64,000 nt of DNA from contig DASXDU010000038.1 in the NCBI GenBank assembly GCA_036490515.1, forward strand, positions 248,001 to 312,000, in the 5' to 3' direction. The stretch is from Palsa-1150 sp036490515 (GTDB lineage: Bacteria > Myxococcota_A > Polyangia > Polyangiales > Polyangiaceae). The notes beneath the pieces were generated by a model. It searched no databases and was not told the origin of the DNA. It was given only the letters and a program-made list of their open reading frames with translations. A program made the translations under genes and the position numbers. This document shows positions 27,784-36,211 of the stretch, piece after piece; position 1 is the first letter of the stretch, and every line of letters starts with the position of its first letter.

Positions 27784-30276
27784 ATGAGAACTCGAAACCT
27801 CACGCCGTTCCTGTTCGGAACGAAACTCACCTCGCGCATGCCTCCGCAGCTCGAGATGACCATGATCGTCCGCGGGAGCTTCGCACTGCGCCCCAGGGAG
27901 CCCATGGAGCCCGTCGGAGGCCTGGCCGGGGGCCTGCTCGAGCAGGGGCCCCTGACGTCGGAGGTGTTCGCGGAGGAAGACGAAGATCGCCTCGGCGCGT
28001 GCCTGTATCCCGGCGATCTCGCCGATTACAAGCCGAACGCCGAGCTGTTCCTGGTGGGGAGCTGTCACGTCGAGCCCGGAAAGCCCGTGCGCGAATGCGG
28101 CGTACGGTTCGCCGTCGAGTCGTGGTCCAAGTCGCTCCTCGTCGTCGGAAAGCGTACCTGGGGAGTGCTCGGCCCGTCGGCGCCGGAGCCCTTCGAGAAG
28201 ATGTCCCTGGGGTGGGACCGCAGCTTCGGCGGACCCAGCTACGACAAGAATCCCAGCGGCAAGGGCCTCGGGACCGCCGAGCTTCCCAACGTCGAGGCGC
28301 CCGCTTCGAGGGTGACCGGCAAGTCCGACCGCCCGGATCCGGCGGGTTTCGGGGCTCTGAATCCCGCTTGGCCCCAGCGCGCCGCCAAGACGAGCAAGGC
28401 GATGTTCAAGGGGCGCCCTCCGTATTTCGTGGAGGGGGTCGACTGGTCGCGCTTCAACGCGGGGCCGCCCGACCAGCAGCTCAAACGTTTCCTGCGGGGC
28501 GACGAAGAGATCACGCTCCAGAACCTCGTGCAGGGTCATCCCGTGTTCGTCGGGAGGCTTCCGGGCCTGCGCGTCCGCGGCTTTTCGAAGGTCGCGGATG
28601 GAGCCGTCGGTGAGGCGCGCTTCAACCTCGACACGCTGCTGGTCGACACCGACAAGGGCCACCTGGTCCTCACGTGGCGAGGTCACGTCCCGTGCAGCGA
28701 GACGGATCTCTCCGACGTGAAGTCCGTGCTCATCGCGTCGGAGAAGCTGGCCGACGCCCCGAAGTCGGCCGAGCACTACAGGAAAGTCCTCGAGGAGTTC
28801 CACGCGGACCCCATCGGCGTCCTTGCAGACGACGTGATCCCTGGCGCTCGGAAGACCATGGCGGCCGGCAAAGCCATGGTGAAGGACATCGTCGAGAACC
28901 CCGACCGCCCGCAGGAGGAACGGGCGCTGGAGCTGCTCGCGAACGAGGATCTGATGACCTTCGGGCTCCCCGAGGGAGAGCGCGCGGAAGCCATGAAGCG
29001 CGCGGGCGCAGCGCGCGATCAGCTCAAGGAGGCGCTCGCCAAGAAGGAGGAAGCGCTCGCTAAGCAGGAAGAGCATCTCGCGAAGGCCCAGAAGACCATC
29101 GCCGAGGCCGGCGGCCCGGACAGGCCGATACGGCCTCCGAGCGTGCCGCAGAAGACCGCGAACGAGCTCGCCGAGGAAGCACCCGACGTTCGAGCCCAGA
29201 TCAAGGATTCGCTGAAGACGTCGCGCGGCGAGGTCGAACAGGCGCTGACGAAGCTGGATGGAGCCTCGCCCGAGGCACGCGAGACGATCCAGTCGAAGCT
29301 CGCCGAGTTCGACGAGCTCGATCGGAAGGTGGACGAGGATCCGCTCTTCAAGAGAGGCTTGGCGATGGCGACGCCGCCCAAGGCCGCGGAGATTGGCCCG
29401 GGCAAGGATCTCTCGTATCGCAACATGACCAACCGGGACTTCTCGGGTCTCGATCTCTCGGGTGCCAATTTCGAGCGAGCGATTCTGACGGGCGCGCGCC
29501 TGGCCGGAGCCCGGCTGGTGGGCGCGTGCTTCCGGGAATCGATGCTCACGGGAGCCGATCTCACCGGGGCGGATCTCACCGGCGCCGACTTCACGCGCGC
29601 GTTTCTCACCGGCGCGAAGGCGCCGGACGCAGACTTCAGCCGCGCTACGTTCAATAGCGTGATCTTGAGCAACGCCGACCTGCGCCGCGCGAAGTTCTCG
29701 GGCGCGAAGTTCGGGATGGGAGCGCTCTCCGGGTGCGACCTCACGGAGGCGAAGCTGGACGGCGCCGAGCTCGAGAAGGTGTTCGCGGACGACGCGCGCT
29801 TGGAGCGCGCGGACTTCTCCGGGGCGAAGCTCGTGAGGACGACGTTCATGCGATCGAAGCTGGGGAGCGCTGTCTTCAAGAAGGCCATCCTGACGAACGC
29901 CAGCTTCTTGGAGAGCGATCTGACGGGAGCGATCTTCGTCGAGGCGACGGGTGAGCACACGAACTGGATGAAGGCGGACCTGGCCGGCGCAGACTTCCGG
30001 TTCGCCGTGCTCCGCGCCGCGCACTTCATGGAGACCAAGGCGGTGGGGGCGAACTTCTACGGGGCAGACCTGCGCGGCAGCGAGTTCATACGCGCGTGCC
30101 TCGAGCGCTCTCTGTTCCGGAAGGCGAACCTCTTCGGAGCGAATCTCGACAAGGCGCAGCTCACCGGCACGAGCTTCCTCGACGCGAACCTCTACGAGGC
30201 CAAGCTGGCCACGGCTCTCGTCAAGGACACCATCTTCGTCGGGGCCAACACGAAGAAGGCGGAGATGCCCGCGTGA
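27784..30276 (+). CDS. DUF2169 - pentapeptide repeat protein (T6SS adaptor)
   Basis: An 830-residue fusion. Residues about 1-310 are DUF2169: an N-terminal TPFLFGTKLTSRMPPQLE, ACLYPGDLADYKPNAELFLV, MSLGWDRSFGGPSYDKNP and GLGTAELPNVE. DUF2169 proteins work with VgrG/PAAR proteins in loading effectors. Residues about 310-540 are charged, helical and partly coiled-coil. From about 545 to the end run A(D/N)LxX pentapeptide repeats that fold as a right-handed beta-solenoid. The next gene starts inside its stop codon (GTGA). Expected to be a cytoplasmic chaperone/adaptor for the payload encoded downstream. Confidence 0.85.
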   Translation: MRTRNLTPFLFGTKLTSRMPPQLEMTMIVRGSFALRPREPMEPVGGLAGGLLEQGPLTSEVFAEEDEDRLGACLYPGDLADYKPNAELFLVGSCHVEPGKPVRECGVRFAVESWSKSLLVVGKRTWGVLGPSAPEPFEKMSLGWDRSFGGPSYDKNPSGKGLGTAELPNVEAPASRVTGKSDRPDPAGFGALNPAWPQRAAKTSKAMFKGRPPYFVEGVDWSRFNAGPPDQQLKRFLRGDEEITLQNLVQGHPVFVGRLPGLRVRGFSKVADGAVGEARFNLDTLLVDTDKGHLVLTWRGHVPCSETDLSDVKSVLIASEKLADAPKSAEHYRKVLEEFHADPIGVLADDVIPGARKTMAAGKAMVKDIVENPDRPQEERALELLANEDLMTFGLPEGERAEAMKRAGAARDQLKEALAKKEEALAKQEEHLAKAQKTIAEAGGPDRPIRPPSVPQKTANELAEEAPDVRAQIKDSLKTSRGEVEQALTKLDGASPEARETIQSKLAEFDELDRKVDEDPLFKRGLAMATPPKAAEIGPGKDLSYRNMTNRDFSGLDLSGANFERAILTGARLAGARLVGACFRESMLTGADLTGADLTGADFTRAFLTGAKAPDADFSRATFNSVILSNADLRRAKFSGAKFGMGALSGCDLTEAKLDGAELEKVFADDARLERADFSGAKLVRTTFMRSKLGSAVFKKAILTNASFLESDLTGAIFVEATGEHTNWMKADLAGADFRFAVLRAAHFMETKAVGANFYGADLRGSEFIRACLERSLFRKANLFGANLDKAQLTGTSFLDANLYEAKLATALVKDTIFVGANTKKAEMPA

Positions 30277-31952
30277 TCACCGCCGACGAGTTCGCGGCGA
30301 GGGTCCGAGCCGGGCAGTCCCTCGAGAAGCAGCGCTTCGAGGGGCTCGACCTGCACGGGCGCGATCTGGCGGGGCTGAAGCTTGCGGAGTGCCATTGCGT
30401 GCACATCGACCTCGCCGGCGCTAACCTCGCCGGGGGCGACCTGACGGGCTCGCACTGGCGGGGCGGGTCGCTGGCGGGCGCAAACCTCGAGGGCGCCGAT
30501 CTGACGAAGGTTGAGGCCCTGGGCATGGACTTGACCGGGGCGAACCTTCGAAAGGCGAAGCTGTGTGGCGCGAATCTGATGCGCGCAAAGCTCGACAAGG
30601 CGGACCTGTCGGGCGCCGACCTGAAGGGCGCCGTGCTGGTCGAGGCCTCGCTGAGCGACGCGAAGCTCCGTGGCGCAGACCTCTCCGACGCGCACTTCGA
30701 CCAGGCGAATCTGACGGGCGCCGACCTCTCCGAGGCGACGCTGTCCACGACGACCTTCGCCCAATCCAAGATGCCGGAGACGGTGTTTCGCCGGGCCACG
30801 ATCAAGAAATCGATCTTCGCGCTGGCCGACCTGCAGCGAGCCGACTTCGCCGAAGCGACGAACGACACGGTCGTATTCGCCGGCGCCGATCTGCGAGGAG
30901 CCGTGCTGCCGAAGGTGCTCACGACCGCCATCCTCGACGGCGCGATCGTCTCCGACTCGGAGGCAGGGCCGCCCCGCAACCTCGAGGGCGCCGTCCTCGA
31001 GGGCGCGGTTCTTGGCGCGATGGACCTCCAGGGAGCCAACTTGCGTGGAGCGAAGCTGAGGAAGGTCTCCATGCCGGGGATCAACCTGTCGGGCGCCGAT
31101 CTCACGGGAGCCGAGCTGGACACGTGTCTGCTGGCTGATGCCAAGCTTCGCGGCGCCAACCTGTCCGGTGCGAGGATCACGGGAGCGATCTTCACGAAGG
31201 CTGACCTCTCCGGAGCCAATCTCTCCGGCGCCTCCCTCGAGCGAGCCAGCGGCGACGAGGCGAACCTGGAGGGGGTGAATTTCACGCGCGCCGTGGTCAA
31301 AGCCGTGTCGCTTCGCGCGGCCAAGATGGACGGCGCCATCCTGGACAAGACCGTCTTTCACCGGACGGTGTTCAACGAAGTCAATCTATCGAAGCTCCCT
31401 CTGAAGGGACTATCCATCACCAAGTGTCTCTTCATGAACGTGAAGATGCAGGGGATGGACCTGCAAGGCTGCGACTTCACCGACTGCAACTTCGATTCGG
31501 CCGACCTGAGCCGGGCGAATCTGCGTGGGGCCATACTGACGCGGACCAAGTTCCCGAGGGCGAACCTCGACGTGGTCGACGCCGCAGGGGCGCAGGCCAA
31601 GGCGGCCTTCTTCGGCGAAGCCTCGCTGCGAGGGGCGAAGTTCGGCAAGGCGAAGCTGCGCAACGCGACCTTCACCAAGGCGAACGTGGAGTCGGCGAAC
31701 TTCGCCGGCTGCGACATCCGCGAGAGCGCCATGACGGAGATGCAGGCGAAAGGCGCGATCTTCAGCGGCGCTCGGCTCAACAACAGCGACCTGTCGCACG
31801 CCAACGTCGAGGGTGCCGATCTCTCCGGCGTGGACTTCAAGGGCGCCAACCTCCACGCCGTCAAAGGCATCGCCCTGTCGGGCGCCACGGGGGGACGTGG
31901 AACCGACATCGACCGCCTCGAGGCGGAGGTCTGGACCCGGCCGAAGGAATGA
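30273..31952 (+). CDS. Pentapeptide repeat protein
   Basis: A 559-residue protein made almost entirely of pentapeptide repeats (LAGANLAGGDLTG, LSGADLTGAELDT and about a hundred more). It should fold into one long quadrilateral beta-solenoid. It starts with GTG overlapping the DUF2169 gene by 4 bases, so production is coupled. Pairs like this recur in T6SS clusters with DUF3540 and are thought to act in spike or effector assembly. There is no signal peptide or enzyme domain. The frame is open upstream to 30096, but that part is antisense-like overlap with the previous gene. Confidence 0.82.
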   Translation: MITADEFAARVRAGQSLEKQRFEGLDLHGRDLAGLKLAECHCVHIDLAGANLAGGDLTGSHWRGGSLAGANLEGADLTKVEALGMDLTGANLRKAKLCGANLMRAKLDKADLSGADLKGAVLVEASLSDAKLRGADLSDAHFDQANLTGADLSEATLSTTTFAQSKMPETVFRRATIKKSIFALADLQRADFAEATNDTVVFAGADLRGAVLPKVLTTAILDGAIVSDSEAGPPRNLEGAVLEGAVLGAMDLQGANLRGAKLRKVSMPGINLSGADLTGAELDTCLLADAKLRGANLSGARITGAIFTKADLSGANLSGASLERASGDEANLEGVNFTRAVVKAVSLRAAKMDGAILDKTVFHRTVFNEVNLSKLPLKGLSITKCLFMNVKMQGMDLQGCDFTDCNFDSADLSRANLRGAILTRTKFPRANLDVVDAAGAQAKAAFFGEASLRGAKFGKAKLRNATFTKANVESANFAGCDIRESAMTEMQAKGAIFSGARLNNSDLSHANVEGADLSGVDFKGANLHAVKGIALSGATGGRGTDIDRLEAEVWTRPKE

Positions 31953-31984
31953 GCGCGACGAGAGCAGATGAAAGGACGACGTCA

Positions 31985-32533
31985 ATGAGTGCAGCGGTGA
32001 GCAGGTTCCCCCGTCCGACGGCGGCGACCAGTGAGTATCTCGGCCCCGCCGATGTCAGCGCCGTCTTCGCCCACGAGGTCCTGGTGACCTTGCCCGACGG
32101 AGAGGTCGCGCGCGCCGAGCTGGCATTCGCGCTCCCCTACGCGCCAGCGATCGGAGACACGCTCCTCGTCATCGGCAGGGGTGCGAAGCACTACGCCATC
32201 GGCGTCATCCGTGGCAGCGGCCAGACGGACCTCTCGTTCCAGGGAAACGTCCAGCTCCGCGCGGTCAGCGGGACGCTCAGCCTGGCGGGTGACGAGGGTG
32301 TCGAGATCCGCGGGCGAAAGCTGGATGTCTTCACCGGTGCGCTGCAGATGGTCGCGCGCGAAGTGCGGCAGACGTTCGAGTCGATGTGCCAGAACGTAAC
32401 CTCGCTCTTGCGAGTCCATGCCGGCGAGAGCCAGACGCTGGTCGACAAGGGGACGTACACGCAAGCGAAGAGCGCATCTCTCCTCACGGACGAGACGGTG
32501 ACGATCAACGGACGCGAAGTCCACATCGGCTGA
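31985..32533 (+). CDS. DUF3540 family T6SS protein
   Basis: A 182-residue protein that fits the DUF3540 group found with DUF2169 and PAAR-like genes. The N-terminal half looks like a small beta barrel (EVLVTLPDGEVARAELAFAL, GDTLLVIGRG). The rest is strand-rich with LRAVSGTLSLAGDEGVEIRG, then a helix (ALQMVAREVRQTFESMCQNV) and a final strand set ending in TINGREVHIG. The last part resembles the needle-like end of spike proteins. An AAAGGA site lies 8 bases before the ATG. It is followed by the PAAR-position gene after 11 bases. Confidence 0.75.
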   Translation: MSAAVSRFPRPTAATSEYLGPADVSAVFAHEVLVTLPDGEVARAELAFALPYAPAIGDTLLVIGRGAKHYAIGVIRGSGQTDLSFQGNVQLRAVSGTLSLAGDEGVEIRGRKLDVFTGALQMVAREVRQTFESMCQNVTSLLRVHAGESQTLVDKGTYTQAKSASLLTDETVTINGREVHIG

Positions 32534-32544
32534 GGAGACGAGTC

Positions 32545-33594
32545 ATGTTGCCTGCCAACGTGATGGGTGTAGGGACCCACATCACGCCGGTCGTCCTCCC
32601 GGCACTGCCCCTGGGGATTCCCACTCCGGGCGTGACCATGGGCATCCACGCGATGGCCGTTCCACCGTGCCCGACGATCCTGCTGACCTGTCAGCCGGCG
32701 CTGAACATGGCCTCGATTGTCCCCACGGCGCCAAACATTCCCCCGATCCTCATCCCGCCCGTCATCCCGCAGCTCAACGTGATGGGTGTTCCGACCATCC
32801 TGCTCATGTGTCTGCCAGCTACCATCATGACCAGCCCCGCCGTTTCGGCGGGCCCCCCGGGGCTCACGTCGATTCCGGACGTGACCACCGTCTTTTTGAT
32901 GTACGCCGCTGCAATTCGCGGCGAGACGACTGCATCGGGTCACCCGCTGGCGACCGTCGAAGACATGCGGGCCATCGAGCGGTCGCTGGCCGGCCCGATG
33001 GTCGAGAGCAGGCTCCTCTCGCGGAACGTGGGCTACGTCGCGATCCGACGCTTCTCGACGACTGTTCCCGCCGACGTCTTCCACGCCGTCGAGGAGCTGA
33101 CCGCGCAGGGGATGGAGTCCCTCGTCGTCGACCTGCGCGGGAACGCCGGCGGCGAAATGGGAGCATTCCTCCAGCTCACCGCCGACTTTCTCCGGGAAGA
33201 CGACCTCATCGTCACCATGGTCGACACCGAAGGAGACGAAACCGAGTACCACGTCCGGCAGTCCAATACGTACGACTTCCCGGTCGTAGTCCTCGTCGAC
33301 TCCGGGACGGCCTCCGCCGCCGAGGTGTTCGCTGGCTGCCTCCAGGCGCACGGGCGCGCCACCCTCATCGGGCAGCGCACCTACGGCAAGGGCGGAGCGC
33401 AGGCCTTCGTTCCGACGCCGGAGGGGCTCGTCTACGCCACGGTGGCGACCTTTCGTCTTCCGGACGGGCGCAGCCTGCGAGGCGCAGGCGTCGAGCCCGA
33501 CCTCTCGACGGGTGACGCCGGGCGCCTGTCGCCGGGCATCCTCGGCGCCCTCGCCCTCCTGCAAGCGCCGCCCGCGCTGCACCAATCCGCGTAG
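32545..33594 (+). CDS. PAAR-like domain fused to S41 (C-terminal processing) peptidase, candidate T6SS effector
   Basis: A 349-residue protein. Residues 1-~110 are Pro/Val/Met-rich with two related halves (NVMGVGTHITPVVLPALPL and NVMGVPTILLMCLPATIM) and sit where PAAR/DUF4150 spike tips are encoded in such clusters. Residues ~130-330 are an S41 peptidase core without a PDZ domain: LVVDLRGNAGGEMGAF, then SGTASAAEVFAGCL, GQRTYGKGGAQAF and GRSLRGAGVEPD. The Ser257-Lys282-Gln286 set has the same 25- and 4-residue spacing as the CtpB-type triad. There is no signal peptide, so export by the T6SS fits. A GGAG site lies 7 bases before the ATG. PAAR assignment rests on context and composition; the protease assignment is strong. 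Confidence 0.75.
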   Translation: MLPANVMGVGTHITPVVLPALPLGIPTPGVTMGIHAMAVPPCPTILLTCQPALNMASIVPTAPNIPPILIPPVIPQLNVMGVPTILLMCLPATIMTSPAVSAGPPGLTSIPDVTTVFLMYAAAIRGETTASGHPLATVEDMRAIERSLAGPMVESRLLSRNVGYVAIRRFSTTVPADVFHAVEELTAQGMESLVVDLRGNAGGEMGAFLQLTADFLREDDLIVTMVDTEGDETEYHVRQSNTYDFPVVVLVDSGTASAAEVFAGCLQAHGRATLIGQRTYGKGGAQAFVPTPEGLVYATVATFRLPDGRSLRGAGVEPDLSTGDAGRLSPGILGALALLQAPPALHQSA

Positions 33595-33720
33595 CCGCGC
33601 CGGCCCGGACACCGCGGCGGCATGGGCATGGCGCTCGACGTTCCATGCTACGGTCGAAGGGCGAGGCGCCGAGGTCGGGACATGAAACGTGGTGGAGTTG
33701 GTGGGAAGGTTGGTAAGACG

Positions 33721-34110
33721 ATGTCACGTATGGCCCGCGTGGCCCCCGTGAGCGGGATCGTCAGTCTCGTCGTCGTCTCCGGCTGCGCCTCATGGCAATT
33801 CGTCGACGCAAGAGCCATGTTCTCCGCGATGGAAAGCTGCCCCGAGGAGGCCGTGAGCCTCGCTTGGACGAGCCAGCTTGATATCGTCCTCCCCGCCCAG
33901 GTCCCGCCCGCGGAGGTCGCCGCCGATCCCGCGCGTCTGGCAGTCTGGCAGCGCACCTACCGGCGCCCTGTCGGGCCCTTCGTGGCCGCCTCCGGCTGCG
34001 GGCATCGAACGCTCTACGTCTGCGACAACGACCGAGGTTGCACAACGCCTGGTTGCGACCCACGGGAATGCCACGAGGCGGAGCGAGACGGTGTGAACTA
34101 CCTCCCCTGA
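33721..34110 (+). CDS. Small lipoprotein, candidate immunity protein
   Basis: A 129-residue protein with a short signal and lipobox VVSGC (Cys22). The mature part has six cysteines, four of them near the C-terminus around SGCGHRTLYVCDND and CTTPGCDPREC, a pattern I associate with many small myxobacterial lipoproteins. An in-frame ATG at 33682 would add 13 residues. It starts 126 bases after the PAAR-S41 gene on the same strand. An envelope-anchored protein next to a predicted secreted protease is where an immunity protein would be expected, but nothing in the sequence proves it. Confidence 0.6.
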   Translation: MSRMARVAPVSGIVSLVVVSGCASWQFVDARAMFSAMESCPEEAVSLAWTSQLDIVLPAQVPPAEVAADPARLAVWQRTYRRPVGPFVAASGCGHRTLYVCDNDRGCTTPGCDPRECHEAERDGVNYLP

Positions 34111-34139
34111 TCCGTCGAACGATCGTCGGCACGTCACCA

Positions 34140-34165
34140 TGACAAATATCGGTGACAAATATCGG
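34140..34165. repeat. 13-bp perfect tandem repeat
   Basis: TGACAAATATCGG occurs twice in immediate succession in an AT-richer patch 95 bases upstream of the zinc-ribbon gene. The flanks also form a GTCACC...GGTGAC inverted pair. It could be a regulator site or part of a promoter. Confidence 0.6.
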
Positions 34166-34260
34166 TGCAGGTCGATTGCCGGCTCGGCGGACGTACTCGC
34201 GGGGCCGACAAGCTGGACGCGGCCAGCGAGGCATAGTGGAGTCGGAGCAGGGTACACGAC

Positions 34261-34509
34261 GTGACGATCGACGATAGCCTTCGAAGCCGCATCAGTGACC
34301 ATCTCAAACGCACGTGGAAGGGCGCGGCCTGCCAGCTATGTGGCTCCTCCGTGTGGGAGCTCCACGGATACGTAACACTGCTCCTGTCGGATTCGCCGGC
34401 CGCGGCCACTGGGGACACGGGCCTGCCCACGGTCGCCATGGTTTGTCAGCGATGCGGCAACACGGTCCTCATGAACCTCGTGGTTGCGAACGCACTGCCC
34501 CCGGCGTAG
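34261..34509 (+). CDS. Small zinc-ribbon protein
   Basis: An 82-residue protein with two CxxC knuckles: CQLCGSSVWEL near residues 24-34 and CQRCGNTVLMN near 62-72, which should bind one zinc. Small bacterial proteins of this shape are common and mostly uncharacterised. It starts with GTG preceded by GGAGCAGGG at suitable distance. It ends 80 bases before the convergent ATP-grasp gene. No partner can be inferred beyond its place at the end of the T6SS payload module. Confidence 0.65.
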   Translation: MTIDDSLRSRISDHLKRTWKGAACQLCGSSVWELHGYVTLLLSDSPAAATGDTGLPTVAMVCQRCGNTVLMNLVVANALPPA

Positions 34510-34589
34510 CGAGCCGGCTCCGACGGCGCCCTACGTACGCCCAAACTGGCGCTCACGCGACATGCGTGGTGCCGTGCCTGGGGGAAGCT

Positions 34590-35426
34590 TCAAGGCCGGT
34601 TACCCCGCGATCTGCGCGCGACTCGTAGCTGTATGTACGCATCCAAAGCTTCGAAACCCTCTGGGAAGGTGTGCAGACCCTGGTTGGAGTTCACGTCCGT
34701 GACCTTCGGCTCCCCCCGGTCAAAGAGAAAATCGATCCCCGCGACCTCGAGCCCGACCGCTTCGGCGGCGCGGCGTGCATAGGCGCCCAGCACGGGGTCC
34801 ACGTTCACCTGACGCCGCGTGGCGAGCTTCTCCGGGTGCAGCATGGTCGGCCGCTGCTCGAAGGCGAACAATGCGTCGCCGACGACATAGACCTTGTGCT
34901 CCCAGTCGCTCTGGATGAAATCTTGCGCGTACACGACTCGGTTGGGCGCGCTAGCGAAAGCCTTGCGCTCGTAGAGAACCGGCTGCGAGCGGCCATCGTC
35001 GAGCCGGCGCTTCAGGGCGGCCCGATGGAATGGGATGGCGGCGAGGGGTCCCTCGTATTGAGTCGCCGTCGGGACGCCGTTCCCCGCTACGAGGCTGATT
35101 GCCGTGGCTCTGTGCCGCGCACGCCGAATCGCGCTCACGCCGTTGATCATCAGAGCATCGCGCGATTCGATGGGCGCGAGCACTCGGAGGAGCGCCTCGT
35201 TCCGGGAGCGCACGAACGTCGCCATCATCTTGGCGATCCACGGTTCGTCCGTCGCGCGGACCGAACGGGCCCGGCGGACGATGCACCGGCATCGCTCCGC
35301 GATGCGGCGTCGGAGCGGTTCGACCATCCACACCTCCCCGTCCTCCGCGATGAGCAGCATGCACTCCCGGATGGACGCGTTCTTCCCCATGAAGTAGCTC
35401 GTGCGGAGGCTCTCGCGCGACGTCAT
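34590..35426 (-). CDS. RimK-like ATP-grasp protein
   Basis: A 278-residue protein with the back half of an ATP-grasp fold: VLYERKAFASAP, VVYAQDFIQSDWEHKVYVVG, and the metal-binding end VAGIDFLFDRGEPKVTDVNSNQG (D-x-N-x-N). The region before it is shorter than usual. ATP-grasp ligases join a carboxylate to an amine through an acyl-phosphate. It is the third gene of a tightly overlapping operon (ROK kinase, ATP-grasp, ATP-grasp), with its ATG inside the stop of the previous gene. The substrate is unknown. Confidence 0.7.
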   Translation of the reverse strand: MTSRESLRTSYFMGKNASIRECMLLIAEDGEVWMVEPLRRRIAERCRCIVRRARSVRATDEPWIAKMMATFVRSRNEALLRVLAPIESRDALMINGVSAIRRARHRATAISLVAGNGVPTATQYEGPLAAIPFHRAALKRRLDDGRSQPVLYERKAFASAPNRVVYAQDFIQSDWEHKVYVVGDALFAFEQRPTMLHPEKLATRRQVNVDPVLGAYARRAAEAVGLEVAGIDFLFDRGEPKVTDVNSNQGLHTFPEGFEALDAYIQLRVARRSRGNRP

Positions 35427-36211
35427 GCTCCAGCAGCGCGCGCGCAGGCCGCGAGGTGCTCGCACAAGAGGGAAGGGGCATCGCGCACACCGATGAACCC
35501 AGCGCACTTGTTGACGTCCACGATCAGGAACGTGCCGTTGCTCAGTACGAGGTCCAAGCCGAAGAGGCTCAGGCCGAGGGCTTGGCCGCAGCTGAGTGCG
35601 AGTTCGCATAGGCGCTCGTCCGGCGCGAACGGCGTGCCATGCCGGAGTTTCTCGTCCCAGCTGACGCACGGCCATGGTCGAAGGAGGCCAAAGACCCTGT
35701 CTCCGATGCAATAGAGCTTGCGATCCATGCCATCCCCCGGGTGGTAGCGCTGCGCGAGCACCGGGACGTCGATCGGGCCTGCCAGCTCGCCGGCGTGTCG
35801 CACGATCCGGATGCCGCGCCCGCGCGACCCGCGACAAGGTTTGAGGATCAACGGTCCGGCATCCAAGAGCTTGGCGAGCGCAAGCGCGTCGTTCGCGATC
35901 CAGGTCTCCGGTACGGGTAGGCCCGCGCGACGCAGCATCGCGGTCGCAACGAGCTTGTTGCTCAGCATCGCGACGTTCGGATACGGGTTGATCGTCTTGG
36001 CGCCTGCCGCGTGCAGCACGCCGGCCAGCGTCAGCAGCGGCTCGGCGGACGTCTTGAGATAATAGAGATCATGGGCGGGTTGCAGGTCCGCCAGCTCGGC
36101 GGCGGGGACGTCCGGTCCGATCTCCTCCACCAAGACGCCACGAGCCCGCAATCGATCAATCGCCGCGGCCACCGTGGGGTTCAGGCGGTCGTGCAGGACC
36201 GCGATTCTCAT
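35423..36211 (-). CDS. RimK-like ATP-grasp ligase
   Basis: A 262-residue ATP-grasp protein. It has a RimK-type N-terminus (MRIAVLHDRLNPTVAAAIDRL), SNKLVATAMLRRAGLPVPET, the nucleotide strand LILKPCRGSRGRGI, KLYCIGDRVFGLLRP and the metal site GLDLVLSNGTFLIVDVNKCAG (D-V-N-K). It should form an amide or peptide-like bond at ATP cost. It overlaps its neighbours by 4 bases on both sides (ROK kinase before, second ATP-grasp after), so the three proteins are likely made in equal amounts and act in one pathway. Confidence 0.78.
   Translation of the reverse strand: MRIAVLHDRLNPTVAAAIDRLRARGVLVEEIGPDVPAAELADLQPAHDLYYLKTSAEPLLTLAGVLHAAGAKTINPYPNVAMLSNKLVATAMLRRAGLPVPETWIANDALALAKLLDAGPLILKPCRGSRGRGIRIVRHAGELAGPIDVPVLAQRYHPGDGMDRKLYCIGDRVFGLLRPWPCVSWDEKLRHGTPFAPDERLCELALSCGQALGLSLFGLDLVLSNGTFLIVDVNKCAGFIGVRDAPSLLCEHLAACARAAGA

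Noticed and set aside
30096..30272. Longer start for the pentapeptide gene
   Set aside because: It would overlap 180 bases of the DUF2169 gene; the GTGA overlap at 30273 fits the local style.
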